Below are positions 10,965-23,462 of a stretch of 64,000 bases of DNA, in pieces. The position numbers were made by a program, and so were the translations under genes. Every line of letters starts with the position of its first letter. The stretch's first letter is position 1. Source of the stretch: Viola odorata (Eukaryota; Streptophyta; Magnoliopsida; Malpighiales; Violaceae); NCBI GenBank assembly GCA_963691705.1, contig OY829542.1:57205002-57269001 (forward strand). The letters are read 5' to 3'. Under the pieces are notes generated by a model that was not told the DNA's origin, ran no database searches, and worked only from the letters and a program-made list of their open reading frames with translations.

Positions 10965-12593
10965 CTTTCTTCCCCAATACATGCTTTGAATTTTTCATAT
11001 CTATTCGGGGATTGCCTCACATATCTAACTGCATTTCGGACTCGAATAATTGAAGGAGTAGCAAGTTTTAGTCCATCGCTAACTACTAGATTCATTATAT
11101 GTGCAACACACCTCATATGTAGAAACTCCCCACTCAAAATACTACCCTTCCAATGATTTACTCTTTTTTTAAAAATACCCCACCGCAACATCATTCGAAC
11201 TAACATTATCAACAGTCACAGACATAACTTTATCAATACCCCACTCCAGCAAATATTTCTCAATCAATTTACCAATGACCTCACCTTTATGACTAGAAAT
11301 TGGATAGAAATTTATAATTCTTTTTTGCAACTTCCAATTTGAGTCAATATAATGAGCAGTCAGACACAAATAATTAATCTTTTGATTGGATGTCCATGTG
11401 TCTGTAGTAAGACAAGCCTTCCTACAATTAAATGACATGCTGCTTTTTAGCTTTAATCTTTCCTCTACAAACATCTCATAACAATCTCTCGCTACAGTAA
11501 CTCGTGAAGGCACTACAAACTTCTGTTGCAGTACAGAACAAAAGTGCTTAAAACCTAAACCCTCAACCATTTTAAAAGGTTTTTCATCAACAATAATCAT
11601 GTTTGTCAATGCCTTCCTACACATGTTCTGATCAAATTTCCATATAGCTAACACACTCTCATTACTCCGATTGAAAGTTAACAGAGATTGACCCGGTGAC
11701 ACATCACTATTGACTCTAAATGATTTGAAAAATGACTCTTTCTCACACTTAAACAAGTGCTTCCTAATTGCAGTTGTGCCAGCATTACTAGGATCATACT
11801 TATACTCATTTTTGTTGCAAAAATTACATCAAACCTTTGTTTCGTTATTAAGAGTCGTAAATTCTGTGACATGACTCCACGCGAATGACCTTTGTTTTCT
11901 TTTCTTTCTCTTAGTTCCTTCTGCCTCTTGACTGCCTTGCACTCCATCTGCCCCCATAGTTGCTTGTGCCTCTTGACTGCCTTGTATCTGACTTTGTTGC
12001 GTAGATGAAGTCTCAGTATGCGCTTGCACTCCATCTGCCTCCACTATCTATACAAAAAATAAGATAAACAACCACATTCAACAGAATTTACAGAAACAAT
12101 GTAAAAGTCCCAAAAAAGTTCAATCTTTTGTGAAAGATTAAGGAACTACTAATTAATTGATTAATAGACACCATCATTCATCATTCTATCAGTCAATTAG
12201 TTAATGTTCAATCATTTGCATTTTTCAGTAGAAACCCAATTAGCTAGTCCGAACATATACGACAGAAAAGTTCAAATTGCATGATAAATTGGCTTACATT
12301 GATTGATTCAGTGTTTGTGTTCATGTTCTTCGTGGGCGGCGAGGGAGCGACGGAGCTGTGAGATGGAGCGTGGGCGGCGCTGCGAGATGGAGGGAACAAC
12401 GGAGCTGCGAGACGGAGGGAACGACGGAGCTGTGGCCGGCGAGGGAGCGACGGATTTTGGTCTGAGATGGAGGAATGAGATTGAGCGGCGCGAGGGAGAA
12501 GAGTGAGCGAGCGGAAATGAAAAGGAAAATTATTTTTAGGTTTTGGTAAAAACCATCCAAAATAAACAAAATTTAATAAAAATTTTGCATGGA

Positions 12594-12655
12594 AGGAGAT
12601 TTGAACCCCCCCTTTAGCTTAAAACCAAGATTTTTAACCACTGAAGCAAATGACA
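12594..12655 (-). other. tRNA-like (SINE-head-like) segment inside the hAT element
   Basis: On the minus strand there is an A-box-like TTTGCTTCAGTGGTTAA and, about 30 bases on, a B-box-like GGGGTTCAAATCTCC. No complete tRNA cloverleaf can be built, so it is not a functional tRNA gene. It could be part of the hAT subterminal region or an old SINE head. Confidence 0.35.
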
Positions 12656-12866
12656 CTTTTGATAAATATTGCATATATATTAAATATATATATATGTCGG
12701 TTCTTCCGGTTCTACAGTTTGGTTTACGGATTTTGGTAGGAGTAGAACCGAAAATTTCCGGTTATGCTACGAGTAGAACGAAAACTTTTCAGTTCGGTCC
12801 GGTTCGGAGCAAAATGCTCCGGTTCCGGTTTGATTTCCGGTTCAGTCCGGTTTTTGTACACCCCTA

Positions 12867-12874
12867 GTTTATAT
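12867..12874. repeat. Right target-site duplication of the hAT element
   Basis: GTTTATAT, directly after the terminal CCCCTA. It differs from the left copy by one transition. Confidence 0.85.
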
Positions 12875-12894
12875 AGCCTCATTTTCTGGTAGTG

Positions 12895-13813
12895 AGTAAG
12901 GAATGAGAATAAATATAAAATTTTATATTCTACCGTTGTTTTAATGGAGTCATTATTAAATATATTTAATAATAAAATTCATTTATTATATTATTTGATC
13001 ATTTATATATAAATTTATTGAATAAAATATAAATATTAAATTCCACATGAATTGTCAATAAAATATTGTTTAAAAATTATTAAATATTTTATTTAACAAT
13101 TAATTATAAATTATGAAAAAAATCAATAATAAAATTTATCGGGAAAAAAATCTAAAAAGAAGCTTCTCATGGATCAAAGTAATTAGTAATGTCTTATAAC
13201 GAAGCACCAAGAAAGACTATAATTGAATTATTAAAAAAGGAAAAGGAATCAAATTAGGATAATGCAAGTGGCAAATAAGTGATATTTGTAGAGTGACATA
13301 AATTGTAAATTTAAAAAATAAAAAACGGTATCTATAATAAAAAGAAATTCGTAAGATTGCTCCTCATTCCATTCTTTTTTTTATATCCAGCGGGGCTTAG
13401 CCATAAAATTATGCTTTGAACCTCATTCCCATTCTTAGTCCTTTTCCATTTCTTGTCTCTGTTCTTTGTACCAAACAACGGGAATACTAAGGAATGAGTT
13501 TCCAAACTCATTCCTTGTGGTCCATTACGGGTATCAAACAAATCGTAATTTTTTTGTAAGGACACTTATTCGTCAAAATTTTACCTATTTAGAGAAAAAT
13601 ACTAGTAAAAATTATATTTAGACAATATTTACTAAAGATTTTTTGACGGTAAAATATTATTGAATAATTTTTTTAACCCACACAAACCTTAAATAATTCG
13701 TAATTGATTTTTTTTTTAATTCTCTAGTAATTTTGAATAACTAATTAATATTTCTAAACAAGTTAAAGTAAATTCATGAATTATGTTAATAGAGTATATA
13801 TAATACATATACA
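12895..13813. other. Intergenic, possibly old MITE sequence; no gene
   Basis: AT-rich filler without a convincing ORF. At 13489-13516 a perfect palindrome has arms AAGGAATGAGTTT and AAACTCATTCCTT around two bases. Nearby phrases (TACCAAACAACGGGAAT, GGTATCAAACAA) resemble Tourist/PIF-Harbinger ends, and AAGGAATGAGAATAAAT occurs again at about 12898. A full element with a 3-bp target duplication could not be drawn. Confidence 0.4.
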
Positions 13814-13815
13814 TA

Positions 13816-14067
13816 CTCCCTCTAGTCAACAATAAATATCGTTCTAGAGCTTCAATTTTGACCAAAAATAAATATCGTTTTCGACTCTTAACGTTGGAAA
13901 TGTCGCTGCTGCCCTTGCTTCTTCAATTTTAACTGATAGTATTTTCGTAAATAATGTAACAGTCTAGGGCTACAACAGTTATAGAGTGTCTCGATTTTTA
14001 CGAACCAATTATTACCTTAATATGTGTGAAAATACCTAAAATGATGTTTATTTTTGGTCGGAGGGAG
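13816..14067. mobile_element. Stowaway-type MITE (Tc1/mariner)
   Basis: A 252-bp element starting CTCCCTC and ending GAGGGAG, flanked by TA on each side (13814-13815 and 14068-14069). The inner ends also pair: CAACAATAAATATCGTT against AATGATGTTTATTTTTGG. It is non-coding. It lies about 420 bp upstream of the SMC6 start codon. Confidence 0.85.
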
Positions 14068-14489
14068 TATATAATACTATCTTAAAAAAATATAACAATT
14101 TTTGTTTTTAATTAAATGTTAAATAAAAATTGAAAAACTATTGTAATATAATGAGAATACTGGTCCAGCATATATAAAATAGAAAAAAAAGTATTTATTT
14201 GCTTAAAGATTTTTTTAACTTTCTTTTTAATGCATAAACACATGCATGTCCTAGTCAATTCGTAACCGCCACTAATACACCGGACCGGAGTCATACTGAA
14301 CAAAACCCTTTTTTTCCCGCCATGATAACATAGCTTAACAAATCTCTCTTCTTCTTCTTTTTTTTTCCAGTTCCCAAAATAAATAATAATAATAATAAAA
14401 ATAAATATACGCTTCTATCATCCAGTCCGTCTATCTCTCTTCAATTTATAGCGCGAAAAAGAAAAACCTAGATCAGCGCCAGTCAGTCC

Positions 14490-17400
14490 ATGGCCATGGG
14501 CGAGTCTAGGGCTTTCAGTGGCTACAACCATCGGAACCCATCCGGGTCGGGTACCATCTCCAGGATCCGCTTAGAGAACTTCATGTGCCATAGCAACCTC
14601 CAAATTGAGCTCGGCCGCTGGGTCAATTTTATAACTGGCCAAAATGGAAGTATGTATATATTTGCTTTTTTGGTTTATTTTTTCTTACTCCGTTTGTTTT
14701 CTTCAATTGCAGGCTGGTGAAGAGGTTGTATGTGCATGAACTTTTGTGCTTAATCATGTATTTGCAGGTGGGAAGAGTGCAATTCTGACTGCTTTATGTG
14801 TTGCATTTGGCTGTCGAGCTAAAGGAACTCAAAGGGCAGCTACTTTGAAGGATTTTATCAAAACTGGCTGCAGGTTTCTGTTCTTTGCTTTCGTTTTCCT
14901 TTCCTCTTCCGGTCTTAGGAGAGATGATACAGTGACAGGTTTTGTCTATTATTGTTTATTTGAAGAGGCCAAGCCACCAGAAAACATAATGTTGCATTCC
15001 ACAATGTAAATTTTTCGTCGGACCTTCAAATTGAATCAAAGATTGGAGAATGCCATTTACTTTGCGTTTTTTTTTCTTAGAAAAAATAAATCTGTTTTTT
15101 AAGAAAAACTTGCATGTTACCATATTAATATTAGCTTGATTTTTTTTTGTGCTTTAAATTGCTATTTACCTTAATCTACCTATACCGTATTGGCCTGCAT
15201 TTATGGTGCTATTGTTTCTTTGCAGTTGTGCTATTGTTGAAGTGGAAATAAGAAACACTGGGGACGAGCCTTTTAAACCAGATGTATATGGTGATGCAAT
15301 AATTATAGAACGCAGAATCAATCAATCTACCAGCACCACTGTTCTAAAGGATCACCTAGGTCTAGTTCACTTGTCTGATTGTACTCATTGTTTTTGTTTT
15401 GGAAACCCCAAGCTTCTTATGATTTAATACAACATCCAAATAGCATAAGAAATCTCAACTTCTTGTTTTAGTTGGTACACAGCTAATGTGAGATTCATGC
15501 ATTTTCTTGTTGGTTTTCAAGACCCATTATGAGCTATGTTTCTGCTGAATTTGCATTTATTTGAATCCATTATTGGCATCTTCTTAATAACTACAGCTTT
15601 TTTTCCCATGAAACAAACAATTTGTGAGCTCTATTTCTTTTTTCTTCCCAAGTTCTTTTAATACATGATTAGCCATAATTGCATTGTGATGGGAATGTAA
15701 ATATTTGACAGAGGAAATGAAGGTTTTGAGCATTTAGGGTGCCTAAAGTGGAGCTAAATGTTTTTCTATGTTGGATGGTCTTGCCCGTGTTGCTGTAATG
15801 ATGACGACCAGCTGTTAGTTTTTCAGATACAGATCTTGGTTTTTTATTTTTTCTGCAAATCAAAGCTGGTGCACATGCTAGGACGGGGTTTGAGTACTGC
15901 TCGTTTATTATAAAACCAAACAATGAGGAAAGATAGTACACTTCTACTTTTTTTTTTATCCTTTTTTTGTCTCAAATTCACATAATTTTCTCATCATACC
16001 AAAAATTGATTATCTAAAATAAGATAATTTCTTTATTATGAGTCTTTGTTTCCTGCAATTAGTACAATTCAAATAAGATGTTCCAAATGAAGTAACATTT
16101 AGAATTCTGGTTAATTTTTCTCTGAATTCAACCAATGGAGTTAGAAATATTAGTATAAAATTTCATAATTTATTGTTATTCGTTTTGGTTGTTTTGTTAT
16201 GATTGATGCAATTCACTGTATTTACTTGTTTTTGTTTTCCAATTGATATACTTGCAGGAAGAAAGGTTGCTGATCGTAAAGATGAGCTCCGCGAGCTCGT
16301 GGATCATTTTAACGTTAGTGCTTTGCTGAATATGACAGATTGTGTTTCTTGATGTATTCAGTTTTTTTTCATTCAACTGAATAATAGCTCTTTTCATAGT
16401 TTAGTCAATTGTTTTAACCGGTCATACATGCACAATATGTACATGGTTGTTAGACCAGTGGAGTTGAACATTGAGTAATCTGACTGCTTGGTAATGGGAT
16501 AATGAGTAGTTTTGATCAATTTAATTCAGAAAGGACTTCATTATTGCTTGTCAACTACTTCATGTTTCAACATTTTCAGTTCTGATTTCTTAACATGCCA
16601 TTCAATCTGTGATTGCACCAGTGGTGTAGTACCTATTGACTCCCTAAGTAAAACCAAGTTAAAAGCTAGCTAGATCTTCTGTATTGGCTTTGTCTTATCA
16701 AGTGCCTCAAAATGGTCAAAATGATACTCTAAAATCAGGAAAAAGATATTAAGTGCGAGCTTTGCTATCCTGGATGGTGTCTACCTTTGCAAGGAAGAGA
16801 GGAGTTTTCACTTTCCACCAGTGAAATTTTGTTTGACCATACTCTGTACATTATGAGGACTAACATTTTTTCTTATTTTAATTTCAATTCCTCCTATTAG
16901 ATAGTGTTTAGATTTCATTTTCCACGTCTTGCAGATTGATGTTGAGAATCCTTGTGTAATAATGAGTCAGGACAAAAGCAGAGAGTTTCTTCATTCGGGG
17001 AACGATAAAGACAAATTCAGGGTAATTTCTTCTTGCACATGTAATTTGAAGAAAAACTGTATTGCTAGTATACTAAAAATTCAATGTTCAGTTTTTTTTC
17101 AAGGCTACTCTTCTTCAGCAAGTTGATGACCTTCTAAAACGTGGTCATGAACAATTGCTTTCTTCAAATGCACTTGTTGATGAATTGGAAGATTCAATTA
17201 AACCTATAGAGAAGGAACTGACTGAGATGCAAGAAAAAATAAAATATATGGAGCACCTAGAAGAAATCACCCAGCAGCTACAGCAGTTAAAAAAGAAGCT
17301 TGCATGGTCATGGGTTTACAGCATAGACAAGCATCTCGTGGAACAAAGTGCAACAATTAGAAAGCTTAAAGATCGTATACCTGCTTGCCAAGCTAAAATT

Positions 17401-20400
17401 GATGAGGAGCTTGTGAGTATTATGTTCTCGGTGGCTCTGCAATTAATGTGTATACTCACTGTTCATGTGTTTATCATGAATTATTATAAATTTACAATGT
17501 AGTGTGTTCTTTTACTTTAACTTTTTCCTGCAGGAGTCCAAGCAAAAGGCTTGACATCAGCTTTACTTTTAAATTATAATATTTTTTGTTTAAATACATT
17601 ATCCTTGACTCTCTCTCTCTCTCTCTCTATCGTGTACTGTTTGTTTCATTTATCTTTTTGTCAGTAAATCTATGATTATTGACTTCTAACTTTTGAGATG
17701 TGGTTTCATTTACTGCATGGAACTTTTGATCATAAAGGATTTCTATAAGCTCTTTTTGAAGTGAATATTTTGATTTGTACAATAGGGTAAGGTGGAATCT
17801 CTGAGGGATTACTTAAGTAAGAAGAAAGCCCAAACTACACAATTAATGCAAAAAACATCAGAAGTGAGGAGAAAGCAAGATGAATTGCAGAATTCTATCT
17901 CCAAGGTATGTTGCATTTCATCTGTTTATTTCTAAGATGAATGGCACCCAGTGAATTGCTTGTGTCAAAACTAGAGAACTGAAAACCTATTTTCCTAATG
18001 GAGATAATTTACTGCCCAGGAATAGATGTGATAGATTAACACTCAGTTACAATACAGAAAAGAGTTAGTTATCGCTTTGCACAAGTATACCTTTGAATGA
18101 AGTTTCTCATAGTCACATTACTAAGAGGCTTTTGATAGCTGATATAGAAGTGAACATCTGAAGCACCAAGGTTCCATACCTTTTTATCATATGGTACATA
18201 AAAAATGTGGAGATCACCAGCAATGCAAAAGCTGGAAAATATTTAGGGGAGTAGTACATCAATGGACCACAGAAATTGCAGTTTGCATTTAAACTTTTAA
18301 AGGCTGCAGTTTCGTCTGCTGCTTTCCAAGTAGCTGGAGAAGTACTGGGAATCTTCTTAAGTTCTTTATCTCCTCAGCCTTTGGCATTGTAACCTGTACG
18401 GTCATTGAGGATACAGAAATGATTACCATATTTTTCAAACTAAAAACAAATTGTCTGAGAAAAAATTCTTCTTTGAATATGACATCAAGTGCCAAACATG
18501 GCAATCAGGGAAAATATTTTGGGTTCTAAGTGAGCAGTTTCTTCTCACATGGCCTTGTTGATAGTGTGATGTGTGTTATCATATCTTACTTGATTTTGAA
18601 TATGAATTCCATGTCAAGTTGCACCTTCATTAACAAACATTTAACCTCCATTCTTTCTCAAAAAATTCAGCTAGATGGGCATGCATTCTGTTGGTTGAGA
18701 TGTCAGTACGCAGCCCTGACTGGTCAGGCTCATGGTGGTTGAAATATAGCCATGCCGACATATTTATGGCATATCAGTTGCTTATTTATTCTATGTCCAA
18801 CAGGAATGCAGCATTTGATTAGTTGTAGGTTTATAGCACTTGCATCTAATGGTTTCAATTGGTCTTGCTGCTCTTTTCCATCTATCTAGTGCGTTGACCT
18901 TTCGATATCAGTATATCCCTAAAACAACAATACAATTTTTCCCTGTATGGCAGAAATAGAAACTATGTAAGATTATGTGTGGATTCTGACATCTGATGCG
19001 TTTATTCGTAAAGTCATTTCATCTCATATAAGAGATTGCAATGGTCCATGTAGAGCAGTAGGATATGACAACCCTCTGTAAGCATATATGCTGAATTCAA
19101 GGGTAATACAGTTTTCATGCAAATTGTCATTTTTGCCTCACATTCAGGTTGTGGTAATTTCAGTCACTGAACTCAATCTTTTATGCTCTTCAATTTCTGT
19201 TTTTTGGTTGATTTTACTTTACATTTCATATTTTAATTGTTATATCACATTGTGTTAGGCAACGAAAGAGAAGCTTGAGTTAGAACAGGACCACATCCGT
19301 GAAAAGAAAAACATACAACGTCTGGTGAAAAATCTGAGGTCACTTGAACAACAAGCTCAGGATTTTCAAGAGCAACAAATAAGAAATACTCAGGTGTTTC
19401 CATTGCTCTCACTATAAATTATATTCCCCCCACTGTGCTTTGGCTTTTTTCTTTTCTTTTGGTGGTGGTCATGACTCATGACAGTTGTGGTTTATCAGAT
19501 TGAAACAATGGCAAAACTATTTTTTATCAATCCTGACAACATCAATATAGTAATGGTATATTCTTCAAATCCGGCATCAACTGTAAAAGGAAGTCTAAAA
19601 TGTTAATGTCATAATTCTTCACAGGAGCTACATGCAGTATTAGCAGTTTCCAAATGACTTTTAGATATGAAAGATTCTGGAATTCATTTTTTTATATTCA
19701 TATTCTCTGTCCACCTCTCTCTCTCTCTCTCTCCTCGAATTTTGTAGTTTTTCCCCCTTTTTTCAAGGGGGAATATGAACTTGGATCTCTTTGGAGAAGT
19801 GTATCTACCAATTAGGTATATGCTCTGGCTTCATGAATGATCTAATTTTGAATTCATATATGAAATTCTTGTAGCGTAGGTAGCTAACGAACTTGTGAAG
19901 AAACAAAATGATTTTCTCCTCTCACTTGCTCAGGACAGGTGTTTTATTATAAGACATGTCAAGCACACTCGATATTTAGTCTGAGATTCTTAAATGATAT
20001 TACTTCACTATAAATTTGAATAGAGTGCTTTTAAAATGTGTCAATTCTTCCTATTTGTATTGGGATATGAAGCATTGTTATCCTTGCTCCTGATTTGTTG
20101 GTATCTCACAGGCTGAAGAATCTGAAATAGAGGCAAGGATAAAGGAACTCCAAGACATGGTGGATGATGCTAATTCCAAACTCTTAAGGTTATTCTTTGT
20201 TTGTTTCTTGTTTTATGTTCTCAGATTCTGGTTGTCCTGAGGCAGATTGTGGGTGGGATCTGGTTGTATTTAGGTTAAAGGAAGAAGAACGTTCCTTGTC
20301 TGAAAACGTGTCCAAGGAAATGTCTGAAATCAGAAAGATCTGTGAAGAGGTATTTGCTTAGCATAAATAACTAACTTGATTAGGAAAAAAAGATGCTGAG

Positions 20401-23391
20401 CTTTGTTTCTACTATATTCTCCTTTTTCCTTCTCTAAATTACCATTTAGGAGAACCCCTAGAAACATATGCGTTGATTTGTCGAGTTTATATATGTGCTA
20501 TTTTCTTGCTAAGGTTCTCGTGAATACCTTGAATCCTATGAGTAGAACACTAGTGGTGCCCAGAATGCCTCTTTGAGATCAGAGATGGTTAACTTCTTGC
20601 TTGTCTTTCTTCTAATTCTTTTTGCATTTTAAAATTCTTAATATTCTAACTCTTAAGTCTATAATGTGTAGGGCCACTGAGCACTAATCTGCAATACGAA
20701 ACTTTTTTTTGAACAAATTTTTGGGTTTAATAGTGTGATGCCACACACTTACCAAATATGCTTTAAGTGTATATGAATGCTGTTCATCCAAAAACAAGTG
20801 GTATAAGAATGTCCCACTTCTGTAATTTTCCAATGGGTACTTAATGGAGATTAACGTAGCAACTTGTGGAATTTTAATGCAGTTTTGTGCAAGTAGTGTG
20901 CTTTACATGAGTGGTGGTTTTCGCTCCTTTCATTTTGTAGTTGGAAAATTCTTTTTTTCCAATGTAGCTTTGGGCTTGTCAAAAGAAAGGGTGGCCTAAA
21001 GTAATCCTTGCATTACAAACTTCTGCTCTTAGTCGGGTGTAGTTTCTAGTGAGACTATTTTATGTTGCTGCCAATGGTGGTGGTATGGTTTCTTTTTCTT
21101 TTTCTTTTTCCATGAGAACTTAAGAGGGGGTTTCTTCCACTAAATGTTAATTCCTAGGAATGAAAATTGATAAAAGAAATATTGATTTTGCTTTAATATT
21201 TTTTCCTTCTGTATAGTAAGGGCCAATTGAACTACATCTTTGGTTTTTGTAGATGGAAGGTTACGAAAAAAAGAAGCGTGAGATCAATTCACACATGGAC
21301 AGCCTTCTCCGACAGAGAACTAACAAGGTCTGTGTGCAAATATCTTTTATACTGTAACAACCATGTGTAACAATTATAATTCTTTGTTGTAGGCTGTTGG
21401 TGTGTACTTCATTCTTGCTTTTTGTCAAGCCTCAATATCTGTATGGGAAGGCAGTTCTTCTTTCAAATGTGGTTGATAGCAGGACAGATTAACTATAACA
21501 ATATTTCATCAGACAGGTAACAGCATTTGGAGGAGATAAGGTGATGCACCTGTTGCATGCAATTGAGAGAAATCATCAAAGATTCAAAAGGCCACCTATA
21601 GGTCCAATTGGAGCTCATTTGGTACATCGTTGAAAGTAGTATATTTACATGTTAACATGCCTATACCATGCAATATTTTTTGGCTTTTAATGATCTTTCC
21701 TTACTACTTTTCCCTTGCAATCTGTTTAGCCAGTCTGTTCAATATGACAAATATGAGCAATTTACACTCAAAACAGGTAGAAAGAAAACAAAATTCTCTG
21801 AGCTGCTGGGAGTTACAATATGCTCTCAAAATATTGGCGACATATCTAGTCAGTTTTGAGCTGTGTTCTCTTCATTATTGTTTTCTTGTTTGGGAAGTTT
21901 ATCATGTGATCATTAATGGAATAATAGTGTACAAGGGTTAGATTTTCTTTGGTGGTACCATTTGGTCCTATCCAGATTGTTTTTCCTTAGTCTTTTGCCG
22001 AAATGTGGCAGTTGGAAATGTTATCACCCATACTATCAGCTCTTCCATGCTACCCCTTTCTTTTGTGTTGGAGTCATTTTGTAGGGAAACCTTACTATGG
22101 TATTCTACAGTAGCTTGGTAATCATCTTATGCTTATACCTTGTAGACTTTGGCCAATGGTGATGCATGGGCGCTTGCTGTTGAAAATGCGATTGGGAAGT
22201 TGCTCAATGCTTTCATTGTGACAGACCATAAGGATTCGATTCTGCTGAGGCGATGTGCTACTGATGCAAGGTATAATGGTCTGCAGATCATCATCTATGA
22301 TTTCTCAAGGCCAAGGTAAATGGATGACCGCATCTCTGTTGTTTGCAACTCCGATGTACTCTGATGGATTGTTTACTATTGAAGTTCTCTTTTTGTGTTG
22401 TCCTCCTATTTTATGATATAGGTTGACAATTCCACCGCACATGCTTCCACAAACACCTCATCCAACTACTCTCTCTGTTGTTCACTCTGACAATGATACT
22501 GTGATAAATGTCTTAGTGGATGTGGTAATATTTTCTATAATTCTCTCTTCGTTTAACTTTACTTTTCTTGTTTTATTTTGGCTGTTGACCTCCATTGATT
22601 TTGTATATATTTTCTTCCGATGATGCTCTTAAATGTTTTTTGCCATTTTACTCGCCTTTTCAGGGAGATGCCGAGAGGCAAGTCCTTGTGGAAGACTATG
22701 AGGCGGGGAAAAATGTTGCTTTTGACAGAAGAATCCCGAATTTGAAGGAGGTTTATACACTGGATGGCTACAAAATGTGGGTTGGACATAAGCTTGCATT
22801 GTTATTCGACATTAGGACCTGTTCGTAGTTTATTGTTGGTTATTGATGCCGTAAGGCAATGGATAAGATGTTTGCACTTTTTTAGTTTTTTTGCTTCTGC
22901 TTTTCCCCCCTCAAATGATATGTCATGAGAAAAAAATTGATTACACAGAAGTATAGGTAGTTGGAATGGGATTTCAGACCTATTAACTGTTAAGTGTATA
23001 GAATGTAAAGCCCTTATAAGAGAACTGTAGAGTCTGCTAAATATAGATGATTTAAAACAAAATCAACCATGTGATAGCTCCATTCTTTCCAACTGGTTTG
23101 TTTGTGGTGGAATACGGTATGAGTGGTAGCTGGCAAACAGTTGTAGGTGTTGCTTGACAGTTCCTAGTATATGCATACCACACAAATGGACTTATGCTAG
23201 TTGTGTACTTGATGTACTGTGCCTAGAATAGGTTAGCGCCTTTATGATTTTGACAGAGCAGCACATGAAGAGCCTATTGAATTCATCACATTTATCTGCT
23301 TATCCAATTACACGAAAACAATTTCGAGGCCTAGAATGCATACCTATTTTAGTGAACTCCTTTATATTGTAATTCTATGCGCCAGTTCCTT

Positions 23392-23462
<71 letters not shown>

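Larger units (their letters stand above)
5878..12324 (-). pseudogene. hAT transposase pseudogene
   Basis: The first short exon is 12298-12324, spliced to an exon starting at 12047. A lysine/arginine-rich N-terminus leads into a BED zinc finger (CNFC then HLFKC) interrupted by a TGA at 11829-11831. The RNase-H-like core follows: LTTDTWTSNQ, VTVDNVSSND, and after a frameshift in an A/T run near 11170-11212, CVAHIMNLVVSDGL. The solo LTR at 6953-10959 splits the gene between GEERI and DSEVMLCLDVCTRWNSTYL; removing it and one target copy leaves these in one frame. A frame change lies near 6540-6600. A TAG at 6076-6078 precedes the dimerisation motif SESAFSCSGRILDDF and ends the last long frame. 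The family excises and reinserts hAT elements; this copy cannot make a full protein. Confidence 0.9.
5032..12866 (-). mobile_element. hAT (Ac/Tam3-like) DNA transposon, inactive, carrying a solo LTR
   Basis: Terminal inverted repeats start TAGGGGTGTA at 5032 and, on the complement, TAGGGGTGTA at 12866. Both ends carry clustered ACCGGTTC/CCGGTT subterminal motifs, a normal hAT feature. An 8-bp target duplication flanks it with one mismatch. The element spans 7,835 bp, of which 4,012 bp is a later LTR insertion plus its extra target copy, leaving about 3.8 kb, a usual autonomous hAT size. Its transposase gene runs on the minus strand and is broken at several places. Confidence 0.9.
4481..12894. 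mobile_element. CACTA (CMC) transposon remnant, host of the hAT insertion
   Basis: Three direct subterminal units begin at about 4481, 4693 and 4873. Each starts TAGTGA(C/T)AAAT; the first two also share GCGTC.CTAAAAT.GTCTCTATAT. Paired TTAGTGACAAA and GTCACTAA motifs continue to 5023. After the hAT element, the sequence resumes at 12875 and ends at 12894 with CATTTTCTGGTAGTG, whose complement begins CACTACCAGAAAA, a canonical CACTA terminus. The left CACTA end was not found, so the copy is truncated or strongly diverged. No CACTA transposase is present. Confidence 0.6.

Noticed and set aside
17535..17560. Exon-like start after TTCCTGCAG (GAGTCCAAGC...) in SMC6 intron 6
   Set aside because: In frame it reaches TGA after six codons. 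Skipping it joins KIDEEL to [10 protein letters not shown], which matches the family and keeps the full-length frame.
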